A DNA stretch of 64,000 nucleotides from Eleginops maclovinus (GCF_036324505.1 NC_086370.1:18936600-19000599); one strand, 5' to 3'. Shown: positions 35,937 to 48,900, counted from the first letter of the stretch. Translations and numbers: made by a program. The notes: generated by a model not told the origin, from the sequence alone.

Positions 35937-36110
35937 GTCGGAGAAAATTGAAGAAAAGTAAACTTGAAAGTCAACTATTTTAAGAAAGTAACTTCGCCGA
36001 ACTACTGCGGTTGTTTTTTGAGAGGGTGCTGCGCATGGAGTGTGCCGAGGAGGAGAGGGGGATAAAAGGAGAGGAGACAGGGTCCGTGTGAGTGTAAAAA
36101 CAGATCACAT
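35937..36110 (-). promoter_or_regulatory. dach1 5' UTR and proximal promoter region
   Basis: It lies directly upstream of the dach1 start codon (35,936-35,934). The adjoining coding exon 1 is strongly CG-rich, forming a CpG-island-like block at about 35,350-36,060 in otherwise AT-rich DNA, typical of developmental regulator promoters. No minus-strand TATA box is evident. The transcription start is not resolved. Confidence 0.5.
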
Positions 36111-37096
36111 AGTTGAATGAGAACGAGAGGAGGCTTGTCTCGGAGCTGGAGATGCTACTGTCACATTATCATAAAGAGGTGGAGCCTGAGTGTATTCTTA
36201 GAGAGAGTGCGAGAGAGAGAGAAACATTCAGGGTGAGAGAACAGAGGGAGAGAGCAAAGATTAGCCTACATAAACTTTGGATAAGCCTATGTATTAACGC
36301 CTTACGACACTTTAATATTAATGCTTGATGGCACTCAATCTGTCTTCTTTATAACACTTTAAACCTGGTTGGCATTACTCTAATCTTCCCACTTTGTTTG
36401 TGACTAATAGTTGTATAATTGCATTATCTTTGAAAATTATGGCTTAATTGCTGTAGTTATTTGTCTTGAGAGCAAATATTCTCCATGTTTAGTTCTAGTT
36501 AATTTAGATACCATCAAAGAGACTTTTATTGCAGAGAGCTTTAAACTTACTAAAAGTCTTCCACAAAATATTAAAACATATTTAAATGTTCTACATATAT
36601 GTATAAAGTACATATACATTCTTACCAGGTCAGGGATCTTGATGGTCAATCTTTATTGGGCGTAAAGGCTTGCCTTGGGTAAGAAACGTAGGCTGTCCTT
36701 ACTTGATTAAATGAATGATTTATTTGAAATGTAAAATATATATATATATGAAATATCCATATCCAAATATCCATATTTATATATAAAGATACCCAAAATA
36801 TTAGAATATTAAAATGTGCCATAAAAGCTGAAATAAGCCTTAAGGATGTTTTGCCTTTTTTCAAGTAATTTATGTTGCACCTAATTTCTGCCGGGTGCCA
36901 TTGTTTTGTCATTAATGTCATTTGTCCAAAACATTAATCAGGATCTGAATTAAAATCAAAAGGATCCAAAAGAGAGTGTAACCAGGGAGATGAGAAACTG
37001 TACAAAACCTCATGTGGGGTGCGGGGGTGGGTGGGTTAATAACCTCGTCTTGACAAATTGACCCCTTTACCTGTTCCCTGTACTGTTTCCTCATCC

Positions 37097-37268
<172 letters not shown>

Positions 37269-38687
37269 CATTTACATACGGAGCTCGCAGTCCTTTCAAA
37301 GTGGCTTTCACGGAACATTGTGCTGATAATGATCTCGGTCGTGAGGGAGAGAGAGACACAGATCTCCAGAGACCATCTCACCATAAGACAAGGGGGAAGA
37401 GGATAAAACTCCAACTGTACTCCAACTCAAAGGACTTTAACACTCTTTTCCTCCAAGCCCCCCACCCCCTCTCTCCAATAAGCCCTCTTGTGTTTTTTAA
37501 TTGGCAGAAATTAATCTTTAGGATGTAGATGGTAGATTTACATTCATTAAAAGTCAAGAGAGGAAGCCAGGCTTGATGCTAATCAAATCTGCTTAATTAT
37601 GCTTAACATGAGTATCTCCAGGGGAAGAGAGAGAGAGGGGGGGGGGAAAGAGAGAGAGATAGCTAACTCGAACTTTTTACTTTTTGCCTTTGATAACTCC
37701 TGCTGAGTATGGCCTTTTCCTTGCCAAAAAGAAATGTCACGACTCTCTTTCTCCAGCTGTAGAAAAATACACTGATAAAGCCATGGGTTAAGCAAAGCTG
37801 ATTCACACTGTAAATTCCCACCTTTAAGTGTTTAATAATGTTCATTTTTAACTTCCCCGCTCAGTCCACTGCAACTTTAAAGGCTGGTTGCACCATCTGA
37901 TAATAAATCTATGATACAGTTAATAAAAAAGGTGGCATGATCAAGGGCATGATGAGTAATATGTCAGCCTAAAGAAGTGATTATAAACTTAGATACTAGA
38001 TTTGGTTACATTTTTCATTTTAGTTAATCCATCCACAGTCTGCTGAGCAACATTAGTGTCTGTAGGTTGCAGGATGGTGGGAAGTGACTTTGTCTCACAA
38101 CAGGAAGGTCACAGGTTTAATTCTTACAGCAGCTATTGTGCTTAAACTGCCATGAAATGAAACAATGAAGCAATACTTACAATACAATCTCCCCAGTTAC
38201 TGAAGTATGAAAATCTAGCATACCATTCAGAGGAGAAAGAAGCTACTTCAACTGTGGAAGATTACACAGGAATGTATTATTGGCACAAGCGAAAAAAGTT
38301 ACTTAAAGCTTTTTATGTCTAGAAGGGCCTCAGGGGCTTTCACTTAAGTCAATATAGAATAGGTTGAATAATAATACACACACTCTCCTTGAAGAAAATA
38401 AATCTAGCTACAGTTTTTCTGTTTAAACAGTTCGTATTAATCTTGCCATAGTGCCATCATGAGCCAAAGAGACAGAGATAATGCTCATGTTGTTTTGCTG
38501 TTTGAAAGCCAAGCTCTGGTCCTTTCCACATGTCTGTTTTGGCCAGTGAGCAGCAGAAGCATGAGGGAAATGTGTAGGTGGTTAGATCAGCCGATGAAGT
38601 GTAAATACCACTCAATCTGTTCTCATTAGAGGAGTAAAAACATACAAATCACTTCGCCTCTATTAAAAATGCCCCAGGGTCCTGGTT

Positions 38688-38689
<2 letters not shown>

Positions 38690-38774
<85 letters not shown>

Positions 38775-38940
38775 AGAGAGAGGAGGGGATGACAGAATGA
38801 TGTTTTGGCATTTGTGTCTGCAGAGGGGATCTGAAATGCCACCACCATCAACGCTGCTTAATTCTCAGAAACACACTCTTAATCTGAACAGACAATCCGT
38901 TCCGACAGCCACTGTTATGGTTCAAAATCAACTTGGAGTG

Positions 38941-38973
<33 letters not shown>
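38690..38973. repeat. Two (TG)n tracts
   Basis: TG runs at 38,690-38,771 (82 bp) and 38,945-38,973 (29 bp), with unique sequence between them. They lie upstream of dach1. Confidence 0.96.
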
Positions 38974-38975
<2 letters not shown>

Positions 38976-39059
38976 CTTGTGAGTGAGAGTGTATGTCATT
39001 GTGTTTTGGTATGTGATTAGGTTTCTGTGTGTGTGTGTGCTCATCTCTGAATGTGTGTG

Positions 39060-39260
39060 TATGACCAAGATATCACACATCCATTCCACATTCTCCTATG
39101 ATAATGTGGATTGATTATGGATATGATAATGAGAGGCCAGCGCGGCGTCGCGACCTTCACAAGGTCTAATTGAAACAAGCGTTGGTCCTCCGAAGCACTT
39201 ATCAAGTCACACAGCACATCATTAATCACGGAGAATACAAGCTGTCAGCGTAACACACAT
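39060..39260. promoter_or_regulatory. Candidate conserved element upstream of dach1 (A)
   Basis: A unique block containing GATAATGTGGATTGATTATG, GATATGATAATGAG, a GC-rich core (CAGCGCGGCGTCGCGACC), GGTCTAATTGAAAC and CATCATTAATCACGG. GATA, TAAT and ATCAC cores cluster in 200 bp, with no coding frame. An enhancer role is inferred. Confidence 0.4.
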
Positions 39261-39589
39261 GCACACACACTCATTCTCTATTTTCCTGTTTTTTTTTTAT
39301 TCTCACACACACACATGCTGTCTCTCCTGTCTTTTCTCTCCCTCTCCTCTTAAACACACACACACACACAATGCAAGCTGTCACTACAATATGCCTGGCA
39401 TTGTCTTCTTTTAAGTAGAGTGGACAGCTAGTCCACCCTCCATCTCTATTTTGTACAAGAAAAGTTGAAGAACAAACAAGCTGTTGGAGTTAAACCTTAA
39501 AAAAAAAAACAAGAGAGGGAATGTTAAAACAATTCAACAAACACAAACAGCTGTTCACTTCACCCAAACTCGCCTGAAATTGAATTAAC

Positions 39590-40040
39590 TCAAGTTGTTT
39601 TATTACCTGCTTTTATTGGGAGACAATTTAACAACCAAATGTGATTCCAATGTCTGATTAAGGCAGCATATGGTGCCTACCTGTTAAACACAACATGCTC
39701 AACACCAGCTTAACGCCTCAGTGAGCCACTCAAATAAACTAATAAGCCCTATATCATATTAGTCATTACATAGTCCAACACACACGATTCCAATCTGATA
39801 AAAAGGTGGTTTCATTATCATCATAGGGAAAACACAAGGGAGTTTGTATGCGCTGCGTTGATGCCATCACCAACTTTGTTAATTGTTATTCAATTAACTG
39901 CTTTTGTTAATGAAACCAATTAATACTTTAAAACAAGCAGGAAGATGTATGATTACTATGCATCTATGCAGAAGACAGCTAATTGCAACTGTAAATCAAT
40001 CAATTCTACATTAATCAGCTTGGAAAATTTCCAAAAATAA
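39590..40040. promoter_or_regulatory. Candidate conserved element upstream of dach1 (B)
   Basis: Long unique AT-rich but non-repetitive sequence dense in homeodomain cores: GTCTGATTAAGGCAGCATAT, TTGTTAATTGTTATTCAATT, GAAACCAATTAATACTTT, ATGATTACTATGCATC, CAGCTAATTGCAACTG and CATTAATCAGC. This texture is characteristic of vertebrate developmental enhancers. The inference rests on motif density only. Confidence 0.45.
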
Positions 40041-41059
40041 CAAAGTCACTAAAAGACTTTGGAAGTATTTTTTTCTTTTAACATATTTTGATTGCCATGC
40101 CATTATCCCGTCTAATGATTGTTAACGATCCTTTAAAGAGTTTATGATCCAATTTCCTTGCTGTGAATTTAATTGGGACCTAAATAGTATAATCTTAAGG
40201 TGGTAAAGTGTGGCCTGTATGTAATCAAGGGTAGTGTAACGGAGTCAGATCTAACAAGGTCACAGAACTCCTCTCAGGGCAAATACAGTAATTGAAGCTT
40301 CACATTACTGAAGGGTGGAAGCCATACAACACTATAAATAAAGCACTTTATTGCCAGAAAACAGACCTAGATATAAGTATACCTTCTACAGAATGAACAC
40401 TACACTCAATGGATGGACATTAAAAAGATGCTATCTAGTGATTTATTGTCACTGCTGGAAGTAAAAGAAGTGTAAAATCCAGTCTTGAACTTTAAGCAGT
40501 ACGTAAGAGGAAACAAAAAGAAATAACACAATATTCTTCCTGCAAATTATAGCAGCATGGTCTGTTAAAGCTGAAGTTAAAGCTGTTAGGGTTACACCTG
40601 GCCACCGCGGAGCTAATTTAACCTATTTTCTATACAGTTAAGTGGTTAAATCTAGAGTGTTTTGATGCATCATATTTAACGTATATATCATCGTTTTTTT
40701 TAACCTCATTAGTGAAATAACTGAAGCTTCCAGATAAAGTAAACAACACTAGCCCCTCAGAAATAAAATGTAGTAAAAGTAGAACACTGAAGTTGAGTAC
40801 AAGTAACCTGAATTGTAGTTAGAACTTGGTAAATGTGTTTCTGTGTGCTTAGCCAACATGCAATTATAAGTAAATACTGTGAAACATTTGTCAAGACAAA
40901 TAAATCATTTACAGAAACTTTGGAATCTTCAAATTAAATCTGCCACAAGTAAGTTCCTTCCTGAAACACAACTGATGTTCATAAATGGTCATCACACCAA
41001 AAAACTAACCACAAATAAAATTGTATAACTTAAAATTCTCGCCTGAAATTATCATAAAA

Positions 41060-41560
41060 CTTGCAGTGAAATGGACATAACAAACAAAGCCGTGTCTCTT
41101 GTCTGCGGGGAGACCATTAGACCTGCCTGTTTATGGCTAATGGTAATTAGTAACCTAAATATAACAGAGCACGCAGAGATCTTTGACTCTTCCTTAAACT
41201 CTCCCTCTACACTGTAGTTGTTTTCGTGAGACATTTTAATTTAGGGGCTGTACAAACATCAACAGACCATCTCTCCTTATGCATAAGGAAATTCTAATCA
41301 GTCCAGTCTAATTATTTTCTAAATCCATTGCGCACATCTGGACTGCAATCTTTCACTTTTAAATGAGACTGCCCTCATTTATCAGAAAAATAATCGTCGG
41401 CCTGGATAATTATCAGACATACAAACATAAACACCTTTAGAAGTTCAGATGCGAGGACCTGCTTGCTTCTTAAGTTAATACAGTCATGTGACCTGACCAG
41501 TGGCCTAGTTGAACACCTTAGATGTTTATGCATATTTGGACGCTAATCTCTCAGTCAGGA
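41060..41560. promoter_or_regulatory. Candidate conserved element upstream of dach1 (C)
   Basis: A unique block with repeated ATTA/TAAT cores and octamer-like sites: TTATGCATAAGGAAATTC, AATCAGTCCAGTCTAATTA, TTTAAATGAGACTG, GATAATTATCAGAC (palindromic) and TTTATGCATATTTGG. No simple repeats. An enhancer role is inferred. Confidence 0.42.
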
Positions 41561-41739
41561 CTATGGGATTTGAGAATATTTTGTTTAATAGAGATCAAAG
41601 TAGCTGGCTAGGATCAGGAGAAACCCTTCAAACACATCAAACAGAGAGCAATGCATCCTGAATCCCACGCCCACAGTAGCCAATCAACCACGCATAACTC
41701 TTTGTAAAAAAAGAAAAAGGATTCTCAAGGTGGGTCTAC

Positions 41740-41860
41740 CTCCATCAACATCTCCTGCAGCTCACCCCCCACGGAGGCCAGGGGTTGTTCAGGCTCACAG
41801 GCTATCAAGGAGAGCCACTGCGCTGTATCGCTATGCCTCTCATACTTGGCTAACACGATG
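41740..41860 (-). other. Exon-like orphan ORF segment
   Basis: On the minus strand a pyrimidine-rich acceptor (CTGTTCCTCAATACCAG, ending at 41,861) precedes an open segment beginning C ATC GTG TTA GCC AAG. A GT follows at 41,739-41,738 (GAG|GTAGAC). Translated, it contains LAKYERHSDTAQWLSLIA and ends LQEMLME, with fairly balanced, protein-like composition. If not spliced it stops after five more codons. I do not recognise the sequence and find no partner exon. An open run of this length is not rare by chance, so this is only a candidate for an unannotated exon or a conserved element. Confidence 0.2.
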
Positions 41861-42130
41861 CTGGTATTGAGGAACAGAGAGATACTGTGTTAAGAGATCA
41901 AAGCAGCGGTACAGAGATTTAGACTCACGGCCTGTCAGTCAAGATGGCGAGACAAAGCAGAAGAAGACAGAAATGCTTACACACACACACCCTCTCCGGC
42001 TCACTCGCTGTTTTTCTCCATGGTTTGCCTGTGAGGGGTGAGGCGTGACTGTCAGATGGCTTAGGGGCTTCTCATTTGTAGACATCTACAGCGCTGCATG
42101 AACACCTACACTCTCACACACAGAGGGACA

Positions 42131-42167
42131 CACACACACACACACACAGACACACACACACACACAC
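42131..42167. repeat. (CA)n tract, short
   Basis: A short CA run with one GA interruption, in the dach1-mzt1 interval. Confidence 0.93.
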
Positions 42168-43416
42168 TCAAAACCTACTGATACAAGCCCTTTCGGATGA
42201 GAGGTCGCTCCTCGCCTGTATATTGGCCTGTGGAGGAATGTTCTGTGCTCTCAGCATTTTCCCTCGTCTCGAAGATGAATAGAGCTATTTCACAGACACT
42301 GGAGAAACAAAACAATGCTCTGTGTGGTTAGACACATGATGTAGAGGCTTCATTTCTGGTTGATCAAAGACGGGGTTTTTTGTCAAGTTTGCAATAAATC
42401 CCAAATACGTTTTGGTACGGATAGAGTCCGGACATAAAGCGGGTAAGATTTCAGTTCCACAGGACATCCTGCTGTTAAGAATGACCCTTGTTCATTTCTT
42501 CTCTTTTGTACATGTTGATGTGATCACCCCTGCACAGTTGGTGTTTGTATCTTTGTCCCTTTCACCTAGTTTGACAGGAAAGAACATTTCCTTTATAAAA
42601 TCCTTCAGACAATTTCAGGTCCAATTTGAACGCTTGTTAAGAGTTATATCACTGGGGAAAAAAAGCTTTGCTATATCCTACAATGGGATCAAGGCACCAT
42701 AAAAAGAGACAACGCTGCCATGGTTAATAAAAGGGGAAAATAAAAAGTACCTTATAAAATCAATGAGTTGCTTTAAACATTGGACAACTATGGAGTTAGG
42801 AAACTTTTACAGTTACAACCATACACCAAATGAACAACTGTACCTCAGATAAGAAAAAGAATGACATCACACCACCTTGTGGCTGTTGACTGTAACATTT
42901 TAATGTTTACTTAGTTCCATCATTGATGGTTTAACGGACAATGGAGATACCAAAAGGTTAAGTTGAAAAATGCATTATGGACTAACATAAAAATAATGTC
43001 AAAGCATAACAAATGAGATATTTCAAAACATTACAAAACATTTCATCATGAAAAGTGCAAGTTGACTGTCAGAAAGGAAAAGGATGCTCTTACATTAAGG
43101 CAGGATGTCAATGCTAATACCATCTCGATCTTCCACTTAACAAATGGCTGACGTTGAAACTTGCAAGCAAATCTGAGCCAGAGCATGGCCTCGTGTCGGG
43201 GGAAGACTTGTGTTTAGGCAGAGGACTGGGGTTGATACCGCCACAGAAATATTCAATCACAAGTCAAAGCAGAGAACGGGATCAGTCAATCACTGAGGAG
43301 GCGCTGAGGACAGAGAGCCAACACACAGACGGGTCTGAGTGGCTGGAGAGCCCATTGTAGGTACAGATCCAGGAATGGGGTATCATCCCCTTAAAGTTCA
43401 TACTGAGGCTGCAACA

Positions 43417-45242
43417 TCAGTTAGTGGAGTTTTCAGAAGCCTGAAAGAAAAGAGAGTGGAAGTGATGCATCATGATGATTACTTACAAGATCAAGGTTTT
43501 GTTTTTGCTAATAATCAAATTACACAGGCTTTATGGGAGGGCTACATCTGCACAGGACACAGTTTTAAAATGGAGACATGACATTTCCCGCTAACCAGTT
43601 ACTCAATAGTGACAGAAATCTTTGCCTCATGATTGAGTCACTCAGAAGATGAAAGCCACAGATTACAAATATTATCGTGCACTTTAGTTTAGCATGAAAA
43701 CACATAGTTCACAACGCATTTGATCTCAGGACAAATGTATGCTACCAAGATGTACAATTTTATATTGTGTCAAAAGGGCTTTTTCTGGGAAATCAACAAT
43801 TTGTTTATGGCTAGACTAGTTGGAGGTGAATCTCTATATAATCAACCAAATACCTTACACATCCAAAAACTTCATCATCTTTGTGTAAAATGCAATATTG
43901 CAGGCCACCATGCTCATTAATATCCAAGAAAGTACAATTAAATTGCAAATCTTTTATTGTTGTTCTTTTTACATTATCCTGTACAGCACATTAAACTACA
44001 CAATAAAGTTGCCTTGCCTGATACACCCAGAGATACTCAAGAGGGATCCCTTAGTATCCATGGCATGGAAGAATATCAGATGGCTGACACATTTTCTTTT
44101 GTCTCATTAAATATTGTCATATCACCTTATCCTGTACCATCTTACAGGAAACATTCACATTTAACATCTTTGTAAAAAGTCTTCCATTACAGAACAAATC
44201 TAGGTTGAGATGCCATAATGACTATGAAGACAACAGCTGTAGGCATCTCAACTTTCACAATGCACAGTGCTGGTGTCAGCTGTTGTTTTCACAGAGATGA
44301 AACATCTGAATAGGAATTTAAACTAATACTTGAATGAATAAATAGCTGCCCAGTAACAATAACTGTTTCAATAATCTAGCAAATGTACATAACTTATTCA
44401 GAAAACAAATGAACAGTTTCATTCATTCATATTGCAAATTGCTTTGGTTAGACAGTGGGAGATATTACTGTATCACCACATTGTCTGGTCATTTCACATC
44501 GGCGGGACTTAACCCCAATCCATTAGTAATATGTACAAGTTGGCTGCTCAATTGGAGCCTGTTTCTGTACCTTGAGGGTTTCAGAAGCTTTACGTAGTTC
44601 TTTGATGACTGCAGACAGAGCTTCTGGGTTGATGCCTTGCTCACACAGTCTCACACATATGGACAAAGACTCCATGTCCAAACCTGTGTTCAGCAACCTG
44701 GAGATCTCCAGTAGCACTGTTTGAGGAAGAAAGTGACAAGTTATACAAGATAAAATATGGATTTTACATTTACTAAGTGAAATGTCCAACATATGTTTCC
44801 TGGGTGAATATGATGAAGTCACATACGTACAGCTAATAGTTTAACTTTAGATTGATGATGGTACACGCTTGAAAAAGATCGTCCTCTAATTTGTGCGGAA
44901 GCCCGTTTTCTTGACTTTAAGACATGATATCTCAACAGTGGCTAAACAGTTTTAAACCTTTCACACTGCACTTGAAATAAATCTCTATCTCCGTTATTTT
45001 GCATTTGGAACTGCAAAGATAGCCTTCACAAATGCCTTTCAATGTTAGTTTATATAAACAACACAGGGAAACATAGGGATTGATTTCCCATTATACATAA
45101 TGACATTACAAAGGAGCAAGGGGGTATTATGAAAGCCAGTTTATTTGCCAGTGAATGTATAGCCATTTAATAAATGTAATATATATTTACCGTCCATTGT
45201 CTCCCGGACAGCATTTAAGTTTGCATTTGCTGCACTTGCCAT
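43417..45242 (-). CDS. mzt1: MZT1: mitotic-spindle organizing protein 1 (MOZART1)
   Basis: Three coding exons read right to left: 45242-45191, 44716-44571, 43440-43417, giving 73 residues (human 82). It begins [17 protein letters not shown] and continues [19 protein letters not shown] and [20 protein letters not shown], the family signature. The last exon is tiny and encodes ASENSTN. It is supported by a clean pyrimidine tract and AG (TTTTCTTTCAG) and resembles the human tail AAENMTS in position and type. MZT1 binds N-terminal regions of gamma-tubulin complex proteins and is needed to activate or target the gamma-tubulin ring complex at centrosomes. The shorter N-terminus reflects loss of the alanine-rich start seen in mammals. 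The gene is head to head with bora. Without the last splice the frame adds 15 unrelated residues, which is probably an intron-retained form. Confidence 0.94.
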
Positions 45243-45955
45243 AGTGTTAGTGAGGTTAGCCAATGACTGCTAGCATGTAGCTAACAAATAAGACTGAAAG
45301 AAGAGTTATTTAACGCAAAACAAGACAACGTTTTCAAACAGTTCAGTCAGACGTTAAACGTTTCGCTGTCATTTAAGTTACGATCCCCCCAAAATAGACT
45401 CGCTCAATTATTTTTAATAAGAAATTGTAATATTGGCAGCTAGTTAGCTTGTTTGCATGCCATGACGCTAACTCGCGGAACTGGAGGAGGAAATTACGAC
45501 ATTCGATCATTGATTGGTTCCCAGCAAGTTCCGGCAGCGTTTCTATTGGCTAGCGGGACCCTATGGCGAAATTGAAATAAACGTTTGAGCCCTGTTGCTG
45601 CTGATTGTTTGTCGACTCCCCAATGAGGATTGTTTTTAGCTGTTTGTTCAAAATTCTGGATCGTTAACAGTTGTAAGTGACAACGGCAGATCGCTGTCTT
45701 ATTCATATTTGAATATACCTTTCAAGTATAGCGTTTTGTTAAGAAAAAGCGAAGGAGGAAACGTGAGACCAAATTCGTTGTACGTTAACGTTACTTAACG
45801 CTATAGAAACAGGGAACTGTAGCTAAGGTTAATTTGCTGATGTTAATTTTTCATAATCATACATAGAGGCAGTGATTTGAATGGGTTTGATCATGTTAGT
45901 TTAATGTCTGAAATGTATTTTTTTCCTTTTTGCCGACTGGAATATTTCAGTTAAA
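45243..45955. promoter_or_regulatory. Shared mzt1/bora bidirectional promoter
   Basis: 713 bp separate the two start codons. The core holds two inverted CCAAT boxes (ATTGG at 45,513-45,517 and 45,545-45,549), 32 bp apart. It is followed by GGCGAAATTGAAAT (45,566-45,579), which resembles a CDE/CHR cell-cycle element, and TTTGAG at 45,584. NF-Y sites spaced 31-33 bp upstream of a CHR are typical of G2/M genes. A probable non-coding first exon of bora ends at 45,672 (ACAGTT|GTAAGT) and joins an acceptor just before the start codon (ATATTTCAG, 45,944-45,952 region). Confidence 0.6.
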
Positions 45956-48900
45956 ATGGGGGACCATGTTGAGCTACAAATCACTCCTGAGACTCCAGGC
46001 AGGCCTTCAGTAAGAAACCCCTTTGAAAGTCCCAATGACTACCATCACCTCCGTGAAACCCTGGTGCCAAGCCCATCTGTCTTCAAGTCCAGGTCTTGTA
46101 GTAAAGCAGTAAGTTTGAACACACCTTACACCCATCACCTCAAACCATTAAGACTTAGTGCTAGCCTATTTGACACATTTCAAATACTATCTCACTGCAA
46201 ATATCCAAATACTGTATTATGCACTGGTACTTTGTCTTTTATTGACTTCCTCATCGGTCTCTTTCTTAGACTCCACCCAAGTTTAACTGGTCAATTGATG
46301 AAATGGCCAGTCTTCTCCCAGTGCACATAGACCCAGAGGAAATTCAGCGACAGTCTTTATACCTCAGCCAGACAAGGTATGTACTTGAACACAGCAGGTG
46401 CCACAGTATTCATTCATAGGTTTTAATGATGGCAAAACTGAAATTGACTTAACGTATGTTGTTGTACAAAAACTAAGCTTTCTCAAAAATGCTTTAACCT
46501 AAAATCCAATGTGCTTTTATGAAGACAGTTTAACTATTTATGTCACAACATTTTTTTACATTTAAGATGTATTTTAACAAATATATAAATTCATTGTTAA
46601 TTGACATATATTTTATTCTTCTAAACATCTAGGATGGATACTGATATTGAAGAAAAGCGTCAGAATGCTATTGAACAGGTAAGGGACAATAATTAAGTTG
46701 ATACTGTTATTTATTAGATAATATATTGATGATTTCTTGATCAATTTTACAAAAAATGTTTTTTTCTTCCAATAAAGTTTTTTACCAAAGAAGCAATCGT
46801 GCCTTCGCCCTGGGCAGCACCAAACACCCGTAAAGGCCTTCAGATGTACACCAAAAGTATGTTTATTATTTTAACTGCACAAAGTGGTTTTATGATCACA
46901 TCCTTTTCCCGGTTTGGCCTTGAGTTTGGTTTATTACACAAATGATGTTCAACTAACTATTGTGTGTTGTTCTTGAAGGCTCTAAGTCTGAAATTATTGA
47001 AGAGGAGCCCGAAAAAATCTCAGGTTTGTTTCTTTAAGAGGATTCAAAATAACTTTCTACAAACAGTGCCATGTCTCTCTGTCTTTCCTGCAGTGTCTAC
47101 AAACGTTTTTAAAATCTTCAATATGTTTTGTTTACAGTTGCTTGTCAGACTACTCTTTCATTACCTTTGGATTTTGATTTGGAGAAAATACTAGGTAAGC
47201 CTCTAATAATTACATGCACAGTCATATCAGGCCGTGTTATGAGAGAGTATTTGACCATCAAGTCACCGTGCATGTCTGTGTGTTTCATCCGCAGGGGATT
47301 ATTACCGCAACGAGGAACCATGTGATGCCATGCACGAGAGTCTCAGTTCCTCCTCCTTAAGAAGAAAACTGTTCCTCGATGGCCAGGGCGCTTACAGCGG
47401 CTCTGACAGCTCCTGCCCACCGAGCCCCGAGAGAAGCCACACATCGCAGGGGAGGCTCTCTCTAAACCGAGGAGCAGGAGCTGCAGGAGGGGCAGCAAGC
47501 TCTGAGGGGGAATCTATATCGTCTAGCTTTGCCTCCCCTTTGTCTTGTGGGTTGTCGGGTCCTACTCCCTCTACGGTAAGTGAGTGTAGAAATTAAGTGA
47601 TGTTAATGTTTTAAATATTGAGCTTTTGCTTATTTACTTATCTTTTTTAGATGTAGAGTACTGCAGATTTCACTCATGCTCAATGCAAAAGTCTAACACA
47701 CTACATTGTGATTTTTTTTTTATCTCAGAGGTGTTTTTTATATTTCGAACAGTGAATTTAAATGCAGATTGAGTAAGATCTGTTCACTGCACATTTGTAA
47801 AAGCAACAATATTGTAGTGTCATTTTGAATTCATGCTTGACATCTAGCACCTAGTTGCTACAGTGGGGCAAAAAAGTATTTAGTCAGCCACAAATTGTGC
47901 AAGTTCTCCCATTTAAAAAGATGAGAGAGGCCTGTAATTGTTATCATAGGTATAACTCAACTATGAGAGACAAAATCAGAAATCACATTGTAGGATTTTT
48001 AATGAATTTATTTTCAAATTATTGTGGAAAATAAGTATTTGGTCAATAACAAAAGTTCATCTCAATACTTTGTTATATACCCTTTGTTGGCAATGACAGA
48101 GGTCAAACGTTTTCTATAAGTCTTCACAAGGTTTTCACACACTGTTGCTGGTATTTTGGCCCATTCCTCCATGCAGATCTCCTCTAAAGCAGTGATGTTT
48201 TGGGGCTGTCGCTGGGCAACACAGACTTTCAACTCCCTCCAAAGATTTTCTATGGGGTTGAGATCTGGAGACTGGCTAGGCCACTCCAGGACCTTGAAAT
48301 GCTTCTTACGGAGCCACTCCTTCGTTGCCCTGGCGGTGTGTTTGGGATCATTGTCATGCTGAAAGACCCAGCCACGCTTCATCTTCAGTGCCCTTGCTGA
48401 TGGAAGGAGGTTTTCACTCAAAATCTCACGATACATGGCCCCATTCATTCTTTCCTTTACACGGATCAGTCGTCCTGGTCCCTTTGCAGAAAAACAGCCC
48501 CAAAGCATGATGTTTCCACCCCCATGCTTCACAGTAGGTATGGTGTTCTTTGGATGCAACTCTGCATTCTTTCTCCTCCAAACACGAGTTGAGTTTTATT
48601 AAAAAGTTCTCTTTTGGTTTCATCTGACCATATGACATTCTCCCAATCCTCTTCTGGATCATCCAAATGCCCTCTAGCAAACTTCAGACGGGCCTGGACA
48701 TGTACTGGCTAAAGCAAGGGGGACACGTCTGGAACTGCAGGATTTAAGTCCCTGGCGGCGTAGTGTGTTACTGATGGTAGCCTCTGTTACTTTGGTCCCA
48801 GCTCTCTGCAGGTCATTCACTAGGTCCCCCCGTGTGGTTCTGGGATTTTTGCTCACCGTTCTTGTGATCATTTTGACCCCACGGGGTGAGATCTTGCGTG

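Noticed and set aside
38070..38125. Decayed tRNA-like SINE head (CTCACAACAGGAAGGTCACAGG)
   Set aside because: Only one box-like region survives and there is no body or tail. Too little to call.
44523..44571. mzt1 ending in exon 2 with 15 extra residues
   Set aside because: The extra residues do not resemble the MZT1 tail, whereas a spliced 24-nt exon at 43,417-43,440 gives a tail of the expected type.
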